Shown: positions 1 through 12,233, counted from the stretch's first letter. The stretch is DNA of 64,000 bases from Zea mays (GCF_902167145.1 NC_050098.1:76362207-76426206), one strand, 5' to 3'. The notes: generated by a model from the sequence alone, not told the origin. Made by a program: numbers and translations.

Positions 1-73
1 GTCATCAAGGCTGGAACCGATGATGGCGGTCTTGCACTCATCAGCGAATCCCAGATTGATCCTCTTAGTCTCT

Positions 74-652
74 TCAGTTGGTTGTATAGAGGTCACGGCT
101 TTGAGCTTCATTAGTGGGTATTGTGAGACCCTCCTCCTCCGACCTAGTGTTTGCGTGTGTGGGAGGAGCTATCGAGGGCCTAGCAGTGAGGGCTGCTTGG
201 ATGGCTCCCAGAAAGCACTCCGCGGCGCCTTGGAAGTTAGCGCGCATAGTGATGATTCCTTGAGGTCCCGGCATCTTCAATATCATGTACGAGTAATGCG
301 GAATGGCCATGAATTTTGCCAGTCCCGGCCTGCCGATGATGGCGTTGTATCCGCAGTCGAAGCGTGCCACCTCGAACCTCAGGAACTCGGTTCTGTAATT
401 CTCCGGAGTCCCGAAGGTGACGGGCATGTAGATGTGCCCGAGTGGGTACTCCCCTTCAATCGGCACAATACGGAAGAAGGGAGTATCTAACTCGGTGAGG
501 TCTTTGAGTGCGACCCCCAAGGCTAGGAGCGTCCGGGGGAAGGTAACGTTAATGCTACTTCCCCCGTTCACTAGTACTTTCTTCACCCAGCTCTCTCGGA
601 TCACTGGATCAACAAGGAGCGGGTACTTGCCAGGGTGGTCAAAGTTGAGCAA
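74..652 (-). pseudogene. Tat-1 retroviral-type aspartic protease region
   Basis: An open stretch of 192 codons covers the pepsin-like protease expected between gag and RT. Visible landmarks are the hydrophobic strand leading to the active-site loop, YNAIIGRP (the second conserved block of plant gypsy proteases), and a FMAIPHYSYMILKMPGP stretch typical of Tat elements. The active site reads LVNGGSS where the family has LVDGGSS, so the catalytic Asp is replaced by Asn (one G-to-A change on the coding strand). The protease would be inactive. It lies directly downstream of the gag remnant and runs off toward the missing RT. Loss of catalysis fits the frameshifted gag upstream. Confidence 0.75.
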
Positions 653-2430
653 TTGATCCGCTCAGATGAAGGTTATTGCGTGCTTCGACCACCAGTAAGG
701 AGCGGGGGCACTGGTCGTCACAGCTAGGACCTGTCGGTTGTTGAGCTTTTGCTGCCTCCTGTTCTCCCGTGCTCTGTGTCCTCCGAAGATGATGTTGACC
801 TCCCTGTCCACGCGCGGGAATGCTCCACCCCTCCCCCTTCTTGCTGCTGAGGCTGCCTGGGCTCGCCAGGCCCTCCTCGCGGTGGGGGAGGTGGTAGAGG
901 TTGGAACGGTCGGCCGTGCCCGACAGAGTGCTTGAAATCCCTATAAGTAGGGTGTGGCGCATGTCCTTATGGTATGAGCATTGGGTGTCGAGGATTTCAT
1001 CTAGTGTCCATACACCTCCTTGGGGCGCACCACGGGCTCGAGCGACGGGTGGTCCGGCGGCGTGTACCTCCTCATGAGGCCTCTTCTCCCAGCACCTGTC
1101 AGGTTGCTGGTTCGTGTCGCTCCGTGGTGAGGGTGGTGCAGGTTTCGTACCTCCGATGAGGTCCTAGGCCCTCTCATCTATGGTGATGTAGAGGTCTGCC
1201 TCTCGAAACAGTTATTCTGAGGTGGTGGGCGCTTTCTGTAGTATGGCACGGACAAAGGCCAAGTCATTGGATCCCCGGTAGAAATCTTCAATCACCGCTG
1301 CCTCGGCGACCTCGGGGATGCGGTTCCTCATGGTCTGAAACCTCTTGAGGTATCACCAGAGTGTTTCATCGCCCTGGTGCCTGATGGATTTGAGGTCTCA
1401 TGGCTACGCCGGTTTGTTAGAGAGGGACTAGAAGTTGGCGATGAAACGCTGACTAAAGTCACTCCAATCGTCGATGCAGTGTCATGGCAGATGTCATAGC
1501 CACTGCAGTGCGTCTTGTCCTAGAACGATGTGCAAATACGCTATCATTACGTCTTCCATCACCCCGGCGGCCCGAGCACCGGTCGTGTAGACGACCAACC
1601 AGCCCCCCGGGTCCTGCTTGGGCTCGTACTTGTCGACGTTGGAGACTTTGAAGTTGGGGGCCACTGGATGGCCCGAAGACGCGGAGTAAGCGCGGAGACC
1701 CCGCATGTGTCTTCCTGTCAGCGTTTGTGAGGTCAGTCCCGGGGAGGGGAGCTGGTGACGTGTCGTCTCGACCGTCCCCGGGTCGGGCCACTGTCAAGGC
1801 CGCAGCCGACTCAACTCAGGTGGCGCAACTTCGAGCCGGGACGCCGTGGTCTTGGTCATACTCCTCTCAGCGCCTTGTCTCACTTTTGTGTCGTCGGTCG
1901 CATGAAACGTTGATGGAGCTCCACGCATCTCGTCGGCTGTTGATGGTGTGGCGTAGGTCGCTCGGGGGATGAGCGATGGGCAGAAGGTGATTAGCTGCTC
2001 GAGTAAGCAGCCACCGGTAGCCTTCTGTGTCTGGAGTTCGTGAGAGGCCATCAGCTATCTGGGCCAGCACCCCTCCAACTTCACTCGGCATGTTCATTGC
2101 ACGAGCGAAGTCGGGATACAGGTTTCGAGCAAAGAGAGGGTTCTCCCGGCGCAACCTTGCGCCTTGCTTGCCTTGCTCCCGCTCTCGGTCCTGAGCTTGT
2201 CGGCGATCACGGTGGCGAGAATTCCGTCTTTCTCGATGTACTCGCTCGTTGGGAGTTTCTCCTACATCTGAAACTTCATCCCGGGATACGGGCTGTGCAG
2301 GGTCCCGTTCCCCAGCCTCGTGATGTCGCCGCACATTCCGGCGTCTGTACCTTCGTTGCCGTGCTTCACGCTGGGGAGGTTCTTCCCCTTGTATGGTCGG
2401 CTCATCGTCGGAGATGGGAGACGACTCCAA
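653..2430 (-). pseudogene. Tat-1 gag remnant (frameshifted)
   Basis: Several minus-strand frames together cover a Tat-type Gag. Near 2430-1867 is a charged, Arg-rich N-terminal region ending in blocks such as LLPIAHPPSDLRH and INSRRDAWSS. Near 1706-1494 is the capsid core start with PNFKVSNVDKYEPKQDPGGW and VLGQDALQWL. In 1490-1170 the capsid continues in other frames (FYRGSNDL-like and DLYITIDER-like text). From about 960 to 650 comes the linker before protease, including REVNIIFGGH. At least three frame changes separate these blocks, so no Gag could be made. Gag normally forms the cytoplasmic virus-like particle. Identification is from family resemblance by eye. Confidence 0.7.
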
Positions 2431-2910
2431 TCTGTCCCCGATGAAGAGGATGTCGGGGTAGAAAGGAGCTGATGTGATGGCATACTTCTTTCCGTCCTCC
2501 TTTGAGGGCGAAGGTGCCAGAAAGATGACTTGGCGAGGTCCCGTCCCCTTACTCAGGACGTCTGCCTCCTTTTTCTAGTGATCCATGTCCACTTCTTTGT
2601 GAGTGAGGTGGACAACGGAGTCCTTCGGGTAGGTAAGCTCTCGATTCTTGGCTTGTAAGAGGTCATCCTCGCTCGGGATGCGGGCGGCTGCGCCATCTGC
2701 TGTTCTACTCCGGTTTTATTTAGGATCTCCGAGGAAAACTTCTCCTCCGGCGGGTCTGCTATGCGATGCAGAGTTACCTTCTCATCCACTATGGACGAGA
2801 TGGTCCTGAAGCAGAACATGGATCCAGGGTGAAGAGCAATCTTGCACTGGGATGTGACGGCCATTGAGCTAGCTTGGGTCAACAACACACCCCCTACCTG
2901 GCGCACCAGT
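2431..2910 (-). other. Tat-1 5' leader and primer-binding site
   Basis: This is the untranslated stretch between the 5' LTR and gag, with no convincing coding frame. Next to the LTR the minus strand reads CTGGTGCGCCAGGTAGGG (about 2893-2909), the usual position of the tRNA primer-binding site. I did not assign the tRNA. The junction is what fixes the inner LTR edge at 2911. Confidence 0.6.
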
Positions 2911-3527
2911 TGTCGGTGTTTAGAGTCCGACCACACACCCAAGGTTACCCCTTGCAGTGCTTTTGGGTAGGACGGTGCTGTCGACTGTAGCTCAATGGTT
3001 CGTGCTAGATGCACGAGAGAAGGACAAGCAATTTTCTACTGGTTTGGCCCGCTTGGAGAGGCGTAATACCCTACTTCCTGGTGTGGATCTTTATGTGGTG
3101 GGTTACAAGTGAAGTCTCCTGAATGGAGTGAAGCTAATGAGATAGGTAGATGGTCGATGGAAATGATGGGGTACCCCATGGGCCTTATATACTCAACCGT
3201 GGGGCACTCCATGTGTACATGAGGATCACGTGTCTCCTAAATAATATTGAACCAACTGAACTGATCTTCCTACAATCTTGCCTACTTATCCCTAATCCAC
3301 CCCGATATTCAAGGGCGCTATACGTGGGAAAGTCAGGCGGTTGCTGCGGATAGCACATGAGTCTGACGGGTTGCCTCAGCCTGAGTCTGCTTCTTTCTCG
3401 GGTCGACCCAATTCGCTAGTAGTTCTAGCCTGGCCGACGAAGGGATGGCCTTGTGAGGTATCTGGCCCAAGGCCCGCGCAAGGCCTTCTTGCCTTCTAGT
3501 GGACCCGAGGAATATCTATCCCCGACA
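2911..3527 (-). repeat. Tat-1 5' LTR (617 bp)
   Basis: The plus strand runs from TGTCGGTGTT to CCCCGACA, giving TG...CA ends and a TGTCGG/CCGACA terminal inverted repeat. It is flanked inside by the primer-binding site and outside by Chr-1 pol. The TGTCGGTGTT start is characteristic of RIRE2/Cinful-like grass LTRs. The second LTR lies outside the window, so identity and age cannot be compared. Confidence 0.85.
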
Positions 3528-3936
3528 GTATCACCAATGAAGGGTGTTAATCGGTTCGGGGTAAAAGGAAAGTTGGCACCCCGATATATTAGCCAGTTTC
3601 CCATTCTTGAACAGTGCGAACCAGTGGCATACATATTTCAACTGCTCGAATCATTATTTGCAGTACATAATGTGTTCCATGTATCCCAGTTAAAGAAGTG
3701 CCTTCGGATTCCTGATCGAACCATCGATGTGGTGGATGTTACTTTAGAACCAGACTTGACTTATTCAGAACATCCTATTCGAGTTCTGGATCAAAAGGAC
3801 AGAATCACCTGAAAAAGGACTCTTAAATTCTATAAGGTACAATGGAACCAGCACACTGAAGACGAAGCTACCTGGGAGACTCAAGATTTCTTGGAGAAAA
3901 ATTTTCCTAGGTTTTTAGCTTCCCGTAACCAGTAAG
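3528..3936 (+). pseudogene. Chr-1 pol, integrase C-terminus and chromodomain
   Basis: Downstream of the Tat-1 insertion the plus strand encodes the end of a gypsy integrase. It shows VSPMKGVNRFGVKGKLAPRY (the GPF/Y-type region), the VFHVSQLKKCLR motif common to plant chromoviruses, then EHPIRVLDQKDR and a VQWNQHTEDEATWE chromodomain-like tail ending at a stop near 3935. One in-frame TGA sits at 3810-3812, probably CGA to TGA. The integrase catalytic core lies beyond Tat-1, off the left edge. The chromodomain-like tail is what marks Chr-1 as chromovirus type. Confidence 0.8.
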
Positions 3937-4073
3937 ATTTGTATATCTGATTGTAGAGATGGAAAAAACCCCATATCACCCCTGCTCTTTAAGATAAATA
4001 CAGAAATAAAGATGTGACGTGTTTCCTTTTCCACTACTTACCCTAGGACCTTAAATCTTGGGACGAGATTTTT

Positions 4074-4088
4074 TTATGGGGGGAAGGA
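4074..4088 (+). other. Chr-1 polypurine tract
   Basis: The purine run ATGGGGGGAAGGA lies immediately before the LTR start at 4089, where second-strand DNA synthesis is primed. It follows the conserved GGGACGAGATT text also seen before the Chr-4 3' LTR (30488-30498). Confidence 0.8.
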
Positions 4089-5391
4089 TGTAACACCTCT
4101 GGTGTTACTGGCACTAAAACTTGAGCATGGCATCATACGCATTGACATTTCATTTTGTTTGTTACACCTAGAATGCATCTACTAGGTTAAAACTTCAAAA
4201 CAAATGTGATGTGGTGGCTTGAAGTATTCTTAACCCTAGGGGAGGGTACTTAACCCTGGGATTAGGGCATGTGGGTAATGGGAAGCCAAAATAAGTAATA
4301 CCTCAAAAGTCATTGGAAATATTCATAAGAGATCAAGTTTGATGGATTTGAGTGGCACAAAAACCCTAGAGTGCTCAAAACGCTAAAAGGAACCCTAGAA
4401 AACCCTAAATTGTACCCTAGGGGGTGATTTCAAATTATATACACTTTTGGACCAAAGTGTATATATAAAAGTGGTAGAACATCAAAACCCAAGCAACTTT
4501 TACATTGGAGAATTTTCAAGTAGTGTGGAGCAATTTGGACTTAATTGCAAAAGTCCCAAGAACACCCATGTATAAAACTCTGAAATTTCAGTAAGATTAA
4601 GCTGACTTTGGAGCCCTGTATTTCTTAATTTATGAAGATTTTGCCCTAGGTCAATACACCAAACTTGTAGAGCCATGATAGGAGTACAACTTTGATTGAG
4701 TGACTAAGCATTGGTGCTGTACAAAATTTGGAGAAAAATGAACCTGAAGTTGGACTGTCAGTCACCACTGAAGACTGAAACTTAGCTGATAGTTAGTTCT
4801 TATGAACTTTGGAGTCGATTCAAGCTTGATCGAGTGAGCAAATGACCAAGGTTCCTATGGTCGAATTGGAGCTGATATATAGGAGATTAACTTTGTTACA
4901 GTCGAATTAGGGAGTTGCCACATACAAATTTGTGAAAAACACCCCTAAAGATGCTCTGTTTGATAGGCTGATGAAGGTCCTGATGGTACAATAGTCTGAC
5001 AAAGATCATCAGATACATCGCACCTCGCCGCCGGTGATCCCCGCGCCTGGATTCGCGCCGGCCATCACGATTCTTGCTCGGCGCAAAGTAGATAACCGCG
5101 GGGGAGTAAAAGATATGGCGGGGAGATGGATTGGGTCGCGGGTAGTAGCTTATCGGAGAGGCTTGGGGGCTGTGCGACGTGGGAAAACGGCCGTGGTTGT
5201 CAGAGGTCGCCGATGAACTCGACTGTGCCACGCCGTGGTCCTTCACCACGTAGTCGTAATCCTGGCATGCTCAGAATTACTCTCCCTGTGTTTGTAGGCC
5301 GTCGAGCACCACGACGTGCTCGCCAGTGCAATGTCTTGTCACCGCCGCCCTCCAAATCCATTCCAAATTCGGAGTAACCATGGACAACCTC

Positions 5392-5398
5392 TATAAAT
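5392..5398 (+). promoter_or_regulatory. Chr-1 LTR TATA box
   Basis: TATAAAT lies in the GC-rich part of the LTR, at the position equivalent to the TATA boxes of the Chr-4 (18204) and Chr-5 (34986) LTRs. It likely sets the U3/R boundary of the element. Confidence 0.6.
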
Positions 5399-6519
5399 TG
5401 AGCACCTCCCTTGCTTCACCCCCTCATAACGAACCTAGTGCAACTCTAATCTCGGTCGGTCATCCACCATAGCTCGAGCAATTCCGTTTTCCCCCAAATC
5501 GGTTCTACGCGTCGCCGTTAGCATCTCGCCGTGGCCAGTAATCCACAGGTTGGTTCATGCTTCTCTTCTTGGTGTTTTCGCATCCCTTGAGTTTCCTGTT
5601 GCTTGTAGGCCCGATTGATTGAACTAGACTACGCTGAATCATCGGGAACATCTCAGTTTTCCCTCAGGTCTCGTCGTCGTCGTGGGCAGAAGAACTCCTG
5701 GCCAGACTCGTGCAATTGAGGGATGGATTAGGATCGTCAGGGGTGGAATTAGGTGTAGACCGACTTAGGGCGTGAATGGTTAGGTGTTGCGGCCAGTGCA
5801 AGCTCGCCGGAGCGCGCACGCCGTCGTTCACCGTCGGGGAATTGGAGTTGTGAAGAGAAAGACGTGTGAGGGGTTTTGCGCGAATGTCAGAGAGACACGT
5901 GAATAGTGTCATGGTTTCTTTACGGGTTTTTCAAATCGCCAGGGGTCTCTGCGCAAAACCACCAGCTTGGGCGCACGCGGGTTTCCCCTGTTAATGGGCC
6001 GGCTTCGGCTGGATTCAGCCCAGCACTATTCATTTTTTTCCTTTTTCTTTTTTCTGCCAGGCTTGGAAATTTATAGGAAATTCTAGAAAAATGATAAAAT
6101 CATGGGACCAATTTTACTAGACTCCTAAATTCATCTAGTATTTAATAAAAATAGTTTCAAGATTTGTAGTCCAAACTAGGAATTATTTAGCATTTAAAGA
6201 TGCCTAAACTTAGCCTTTTAGAATTTTAGAATTAAATTGATAGCTCCAAAAAATAGTAAAACTTTTTGGGTGAGCTTAACTTGAGGATTAAAGTCCTTGG
6301 GTAGAATTTGACATGCTTTGGACATTATTTGGTCCCAAACCTAAGACACTAGCTTTCTCGGATATAAGTGCCTAACCCTAATAGAGTACTAACTAAGGAA
6401 ACCCTAGTAACTAAAGTGTACCGTGAAGGAAAGTTGTATTCAAGATACAACTTAGTGTGTTTCACTTATAACTGCATATTCATAGCATCACATGGGCATT
6501 CATGTATGTGTATTGTTAT

Positions 6520-6643
6520 GTATAGAAAACGAAGAAGTGGTAGTCGAAGAAGTTGCCCCGCAAGCTGAAATTCCACCTATCGAGAACAACTTCTACTTTG
6601 ATATCTGTGGGACAGACCTGAGCCTCCTACAACACAAGGCAAG
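6520..6643 (+). other. Acidic exon-like module in Chr-1 LTR
   Basis: After an acceptor-like TTATGTATAG the frame reads an acidic peptide (NEEVVVEEVAPQAEIPPIEN and onward), and the block ends at AAGGCAAG. Comparable acidic blocks ending at the same GAAGGCAAG-type word occur in the LTRs of Chr-2, Chr-3, Chr-4 and Chr-5. It may be a spliced leader exon; no protein is known to me. Confidence 0.4.
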
Positions 6644-8072
6644 CCCTGGTGCATTTACCCCTTTCCTTGTGTTTTAAACCCTTTATCACTTGAAATGATG
6701 CATTAGGTGATAGGAGTTGGGTGGCAAACAATTGCTGCATTCCCTTCCTTGGAACTGATTACCATTCCTTGATACCTGCTTTACTTAAAAGTTTTTTGAT
6801 GCTTAGCTCTGCTTTAGAAAACAAAATGTTTTGTTTTAAACAAAAATGATGCTTCACATGGGATGGGAAGTTTCCAAAGAAAAGACATGATGGTGAATCC
6901 ATCATGGCCATGATGGGTTCAACATCGGAAAAGATGTACCTCTATCATGTACCAAACTTTGGGTTATAAATGATAAAGACGAGACCGGCTGGGTGACTTG
7001 CACGAGAAGAGAGTCTCGGTGTAGTGTCTCCGTCTGAGTCGATTAAGGACCGTGTCGGTGTAGGCTTGATGATTGAGGACCTTTTAACTGGCCACATGCC
7101 TCATCATGGGTAAGCTTTGTCTCGGTCGGACCAATACCAGAAAGGCCACATGCCTCATCATAGGAGTGGAGAGATGGCGTGAGTAGCGTGTACCCTCCGT
7201 GGCAAGAGGCTGGACGGTGGTGTATCTGTGCTCTCGGTTGGCGTGAAACCGTGCTAGTCTTGAAAAACCCGGTGGCGAGTTGACATATGCAAGGGTTAAG
7301 TGCTACATATGTTGTGTGGTTGGAGATCCCCTGCTGGGTATTAATCGATTCGGATCGCCGTTACTTCTCGGACATGAAGACTTGGTCACTGCCCTACACA
7401 TAACAATCCAGTAAAGTGAAGGGCGGATAAAAGACGGCTAGCATAGGCTAAGTGCTTGAAATAGGATAGAAGGAACTCTAGATACAGGTAATGACTTAAC
7501 CTGATAATAAAACTGGATTTTAAGAATCCACTGTTAGTAAGCATTTCTGCAAACAAAGTCTTTGATTATTGATCAGCTTTACCTTGAATCCCAGAAGCTA
7601 GCATATCCTTGAGAGTCTTTTCCTTTGTTGGGTAAGACTTGCAAAAATACACTCCATACTCAGGGTTTTCGAACCCATGTTGTTGTAGGTGATGAAACAG
7701 CCGAGTTTTGTTGTTTCTGCTCGAAGGTGGTACCTAAGGAGGAGGCAAATCAGTGAACTTGTTGGTGGGAGGATGTTTTACCTCCTTGATATGTAATATT
7801 ATGTTATGCACTCAGACACCTGGCGTTGTACTAAATACTCTCTCTATATTTTATATATGAATGTAAATTATGTTATTGTAATCCTTCCACTTATTCTTTA
7901 CTCCGACTATATGTGTAATGTCTGCGTGATGGGTGAAGTGCTCTTGGGCGATATGATGACGATACAGATGACCGAACTTGTCGAGTGATTATGTGCATCT
8001 ACATGGTTGTCCGAGGTTCTTAGGGCAAGGACATCTGTAGGTTGGCCTAATACCGTGGGAGGTTCCGTGACA

Positions 8073-8639
8073 CTAACATAAATTATTAAGTACTATGAAA
8101 TCTTTTTTCCTTTAAGTCAACATCATCATCTGTCTTCATCACCATTATGAGTCGAAGCTGTCACTCTTAGAAATAGCTTCGTCGTTTATTATTATCATCC
8201 TAAGATCATATCTGCGTCTCATACGCCTTCATCATGGAGGAAATACATCCATCCTAAAGACGAAGCTCCCTATAATAATCCATGTCATTCTAAAAACATA
8301 TGGTTAGTCATGTTTTTGAGGACCTTCGGAAGAGGAAGACCCCCAACAAGTACCTTCGGCAAAGGCACACCCCCAATAGTTTTCCTCCTTCACCTTTGCC
8401 ACTCCTATTGCTAGCTTAGTTCTGCACATAGTCACTCAACTTTAATTGTATCCTGAGTGGAGCAACATGAGCTATGAGTAGCAGACCTCGATGACCCTCC
8501 CGTCTGAGCTGTCACCTGACTCGACTCAATCACGTTATCAAACATCGAGTACCAACAAACAAGTAACAATATGATAGATTTAGAGTACATGTTTTATACT
8601 TGTGTCTATGAAACAAAAAAGATATATAGAATCCGAACC
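8073..8639. other. Unassigned old flank between Chr-1 and the CACTA fragment
   Basis: I find no supportable gene here. It contains CTTCGG/CGAAGC words (for example 8328-8375) like those of the GL elements, which may mean a decayed GL-type remnant. No LTR ends are visible. Confidence 0.3.
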
Positions 8640-8960
8640 ATCCATGAGGTTTTCCACCACTAAAATACATAGCCTAAGAATCAATAGGTTGGGTCCTCTA
8701 CTCGTAGTCTGGTTTGTGATGTCTAGCATTGTCTCACCATATGCCGTCTGAATACAAAAGAACCATTCAATCATTTATAAAAGTTTCATAGAAACAAAAT
8801 ATACCAAGTTGTGCAAAAATTTCACTAGGTCATCTGATGCCACCTGGTTGCACAACACATTTGTGTTTGAAGGATCTAGTCCTCTATGCCCCCTGAGGTA
8901 GACATGAATATCACTAGGCACTACACCACTTGTAGCTTCCTATACATATAGTTGAGAAGC
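8640..8960 (-). pseudogene. Fragment of a CACTA (En/Spm) Ptta-type transposon gene
   Basis: The minus strand from about 8938 to 8810 reads SDIHVYLRGHRGLDPSN and VASDDLVKF, which parallels SDIEVYQEGHKGLDPNN and TATDRLVSF in the CACTA-1 gene at 54167-54050. A second block, near 8770-8680, reads AYGETMLDITNQ and resembles the next exon of such genes. The family is the plant En/Spm-associated Ptta domain, whose role in transposition is poorly defined. No CACTA termini are visible because Chr-1 and Chr-2 cut the fragment on both sides. Confidence 0.6.
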
Positions 8961-10210
8961 ATATAAAGATAAACTAGTTAGTTGTAGGTGCATCGCTGTC
9001 ACACCAGGATTTAAGGGACAAAGCCACGTGCATCTCATACATGCGCCAAAGAAGACAACATATATAATAACCGAGTGTATAGAGATAAATGTCACGATAA
9101 CGTCAGAGTACTTATTACATTGCGGAAGTCTTACAAAATAAAATATAAATATAAAACGAACTAAAGTCCATCCTTGGCGCCATAAAGTCAACTGGGAGAC
9201 GCCACCAAGATCAGATTAAACTCCTCGTTGTGTGGCTCCTCTTGAACCACCTGTTCTTCTCCTGTTGGAGGGTGTGAGACAGCAAGGGTGAGCTCACACA
9301 TGTTCATCGCTCAACAAGTTGTGGGGAATAATGTGGCATGAACTCACCAAAGGTGGGAGTTCATGTGATGTGTAAAGCCGATCAACAATAAGGGTTAAAG
9401 CTAAGCATTGCTTTTAATAAGTTGGTCAAATTTTATAAGCAGTTACTAAATGTAAGTGAATACCAAACCATAATAAGAATAATAGAACAAAATTAATAAT
9501 AATTCCATGCAATGCATATGACAAAATGATTTAGTTTAATAATTTAATCATGTGAGAGTCCTGAGCTGCCCTTGACCGTGAGCTCGGCTAGTATACCAGT
9601 TTTACACTCTGTAGAGGTTGTACCCTGTACCCACAAGTTGTGTATCCCATGTCGCCAGGGTTTCCAAGGCCCGTAGACTCTACCGAGGTGAATGGCTAGG
9701 GATCTACTACGAGGCCTTTACAAAGTTCCACTAGCTTCCGAAAACCCGCTACAGTTTATGGGAAGAGCACTTGCAAGAATCTCTCGTCTGACCGCCATCG
9801 CAGCAAAATCAACCCGAGAACCTCCCAGCATGCAACTCCCCTACTGCCCTTGCCCCTTTCGAGTAAGGTAGTCTTCCACTAGCTTTCCTAATTAGTCAGC
9901 CAAGGGCATCCCATTCCACCCTTGTGGTGGCACGTGTTTCTCAAGTTAAGCTCCATGTTCCAATTAAAGATAATGATAATCTTGATATGAACATAAATAA
10001 AATAACAAAATAATTGGAACATGGATATAATGAAATATTAATCCAAAACCATGTAAAGCAAAAGCATAACTACCCAAATGATTCAGGAGTAAACAAGGTA
10101 AAAAGGATAAACAGACTAGGGTGACCTATTGGGTCCCATCAAAATTAAACCTATGCATGAATAAGTGATATTAAAGAACATTATTGGGTAAAAAGTGGTC
10201 AAGGGCACAA

Positions 10211-10275
10211 CTTGCCTTCAATGAGCTCCTGCTCAGCAACTTGTATCTGCTGGGCACCGGGATCCTCAGCCACAA
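10211..10275 (-). other. Acidic exon-like module in Chr-2 LTR
   Basis: On the minus strand a short acidic frame (VAEDPGAQQIQVAEQELIEG) runs up to GAAGGCAAG. It is nearly the same as the Chr-3 module at 14997-15075. Confidence 0.4.
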
Positions 10276-11745
10276 TACAAACAAGCATAGTATAAAGGAG
10301 AAATTAACATCACACCAAACATGTAAACAAAATACATAATAATAATCTACACATTAAAATAAGATCATTGGAACAGGAATCATTAATTTTGGAGTTATTG
10401 ATTTTAAGTTATGAATTTGCAAAGCTTTTATGTATTTGATACAAGATTAACTAAGAAATAAATTGTATTACTGTTTTCATGTTAAAACAGAGATACTAGT
10501 TGATAAACAATATCATTACAAAATTATAGGAACAAGAATGGATTAACTTGGACTAAGTATGAATTTTCTATGATTTAAACAAGTTCTAGCATTTATTTTT
10601 GTATTAAAAATCTATTTTTAACTCCATTCCTCTTATTTACAAACTCCCTAGACTGCGCATCAATTACCAGGAAGGCCAGGGTCTCTAGAGCAAAAGTTAT
10701 CAGACTCAGCCTACAGTCCAAAATGGATGGCGGGTTGATTCTAAAATAATAGAGGGATCCATAAGGAAAAGTGCGCCTGCGAAGTGGTATCGTGGGATGT
10801 TGGTCGTCCGTTCTCAGATCTAGGGTCTAGATTAGATCGGCGCGGTAGGGAAACAGTACACGACGAGAACCGTTGGATGCAAATACAACGGGAAGGATTT
10901 TATTATTCTATATTTGTTTATATCTGTCTGTTCCAGAACAACGGACTAGACTGCTCGCCGCGAAAGGGTATGTGATCGTCTAATCTTAGTCGTCCACTAA
11001 CGGATCCATGGCTCACAACATGTCTTCTAGCTCCGGTCTTAACTCTAGCGGTGCCGCCCATCCGCTACGGTGGTGTGTCCCCGGCGTGTGGCAATCGCAT
11101 CCATTATGCCCTAATTCAACCCCCGAAAGGGTCCTACTCTATGCTGGCGCCTACAGGAATCAGATGAACAAACACGTACCGACGATCGAAGCCCCGGCGA
11201 TGCTGGCCACGCAACGGTGCGGGTTCGCGGGGAAGACTCGACTACGGCGAGGAATTCCTGCCCGGTTGATGTCGCGTTCTCCCGGCTCCTGCCTCGAGTG
11301 TGATCCGTGCAACCACACGAACGTCTAGGACGTGGCTATCGGGATGGATCGGCGGTGATGACGCGGTTCGACGACGACGGCGGTGAACTACCGTGTTTCT
11401 CTCTTGTGGCGTCTGGAAGGAGGTGGAAAGAGAGAATTGTTTCAGCTGGGCAAAGAGAAAGGGAAGTCGGTCGAGAGTTTTATGCCACCTAGGCCGGGTA
11501 ATGGGGTTGTTCACGGAGGCCGAGATCTCCGGCGAGCTCCAGCGCGAGGTGGGCGCAGTCCATGCGGAGAGACCGGTACGACCCTAACGAACGGGCCCTA
11601 GTCAGGTGTGACGTAGTCCAGCGGGGACCACCTGCTAGAGAGGGCGCAATGAGTGTGGCGCGGTCACGTGTGATTAAGCAGTGGGCCGCGCAGGGGACAG
11701 TTAGTGGGCCGAGTGGACTGAATTCGGTCCTAGTGAGTTTTCCCC

Positions 11746-11808
11746 CCCTTTCTTAATTTTTTTTCTTTTCTTTTGTATTTTCTTTTCTTCTCTCTTCTCT
11801 TCTATTAC
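11746..11808. repeat. Pyrimidine-rich low-complexity tract
   Basis: A run of almost only C and T on the plus strand inside the Chr-2 LTR; an equivalent tract is in the Chr-3 LTR near 16646-16692, so it is an old feature of this LTR family. Confidence 0.8.
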
Positions 11809-12195
11809 AAATCTAAATTTCACATTTAAATCTATGTGTGTGAAGTTCAAACTCAGGTTATGTCTACATTTACATAACCATATGAGCTAAATTTTAATTC
11901 ATTTATATTTTTTATTTTATCCTATTTGTATAGTGCTTTCTTCTCTTTCCTGAATTCTAGATTTTATTTTAGATCTTAAATTCCACTTTGGACTTTAAGA
12001 TATTTCTTTTTACAGTATTTTTATATTGTCACATAATGCACACAAAATGAAACCCAGCATGATGCATGATTTATTTGAGTGTCTTTTGTTAATTATTTAT
12101 TTGTTTAAGTGAGGTGTTCACATGTGATGGTGAGTAACGTATAGATAAAGAAATTAATTTCTCCTTTTATATTTCCTTACAAATTGGGTATTACA

Positions 12196-12216
12196 AATCC
12201 TACCCCCCTTAACAAC
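12196..12216 (-). other. Chr-2 polypurine tract
   Basis: The minus strand reads GTTAAGGGGGGTAGGATT next to the LTR edge at 12195, the priming site for plus-strand synthesis; Chr-3 has the same tract at 17084-17102. Confidence 0.75.
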
Positions 12217-12233
12217 AATCTCGTCCTCGAGAT

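Larger units (their letters stand above)
1..3527 (-). mobile_element. Tat-1: 5' portion of a Tat-lineage Ty3/gypsy retrotransposon
   Basis: Read on the minus strand this holds, in order, a 5' LTR (3527-2911), a leader, gag remnants and the protease domain; RT, integrase and the other LTR lie beyond the left edge. The gag and protease wording resembles the grass RIRE2/Cinful type of Tat elements (recognised from memory of the family, not searched). The right boundary is sharp: the LTR ends with CCCCGACA at 3527, and from 3528 the sequence continues as an unrelated plus-strand integrase C-terminus, so Tat-1 inserted into Chr-1. The likely target duplication is GTATC at 3528-3532; its partner is outside the window. 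Reading frames are broken, so this copy is dead. Confidence 0.85.
4089..8072 (+). repeat. Chr-1 3' LTR (about 3984 bp)
   Basis: It starts TGTAACACCTCTGG after the polypurine tract and ends GGTTCCGTGACA, with unrelated sequence from 8073. The layout matches the Chr-4 and Chr-5 LTRs: an AT-rich head, a GC-rich block (about 5010-5990) with a TATA box, an AT-rich middle, an acidic exon-like module (6520-6643), and a tail with conserved words such as GGGTACAAG-type and GACGATATC-type text. The open frames inside (for example near 5034-5377) are GC-rich shadows, not genes. The candidate target duplication after the LTR is CTAAC (8073-8077). Confidence 0.85.
8997..12195 (-). repeat. Chr-2 3' LTR (3199 bp)
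   Basis: The plus strand begins TGTCACACCAGG and ends GGGTATTACA, matching the Chr-3 LTR ends (13756 and 17083). It has a GC-rich block at about 10780-11720 and a long pyrimidine run after it. The frames listed around 11000-11600 lie in that GC-rich block, lack any family match and are not genes. Confidence 0.85.

Noticed and set aside
20..490. Plus-strand open frame of 156 codons at the left edge
   Set aside because: It lies opposite the recognisable Tat-1 protease frame and has no family text of its own.
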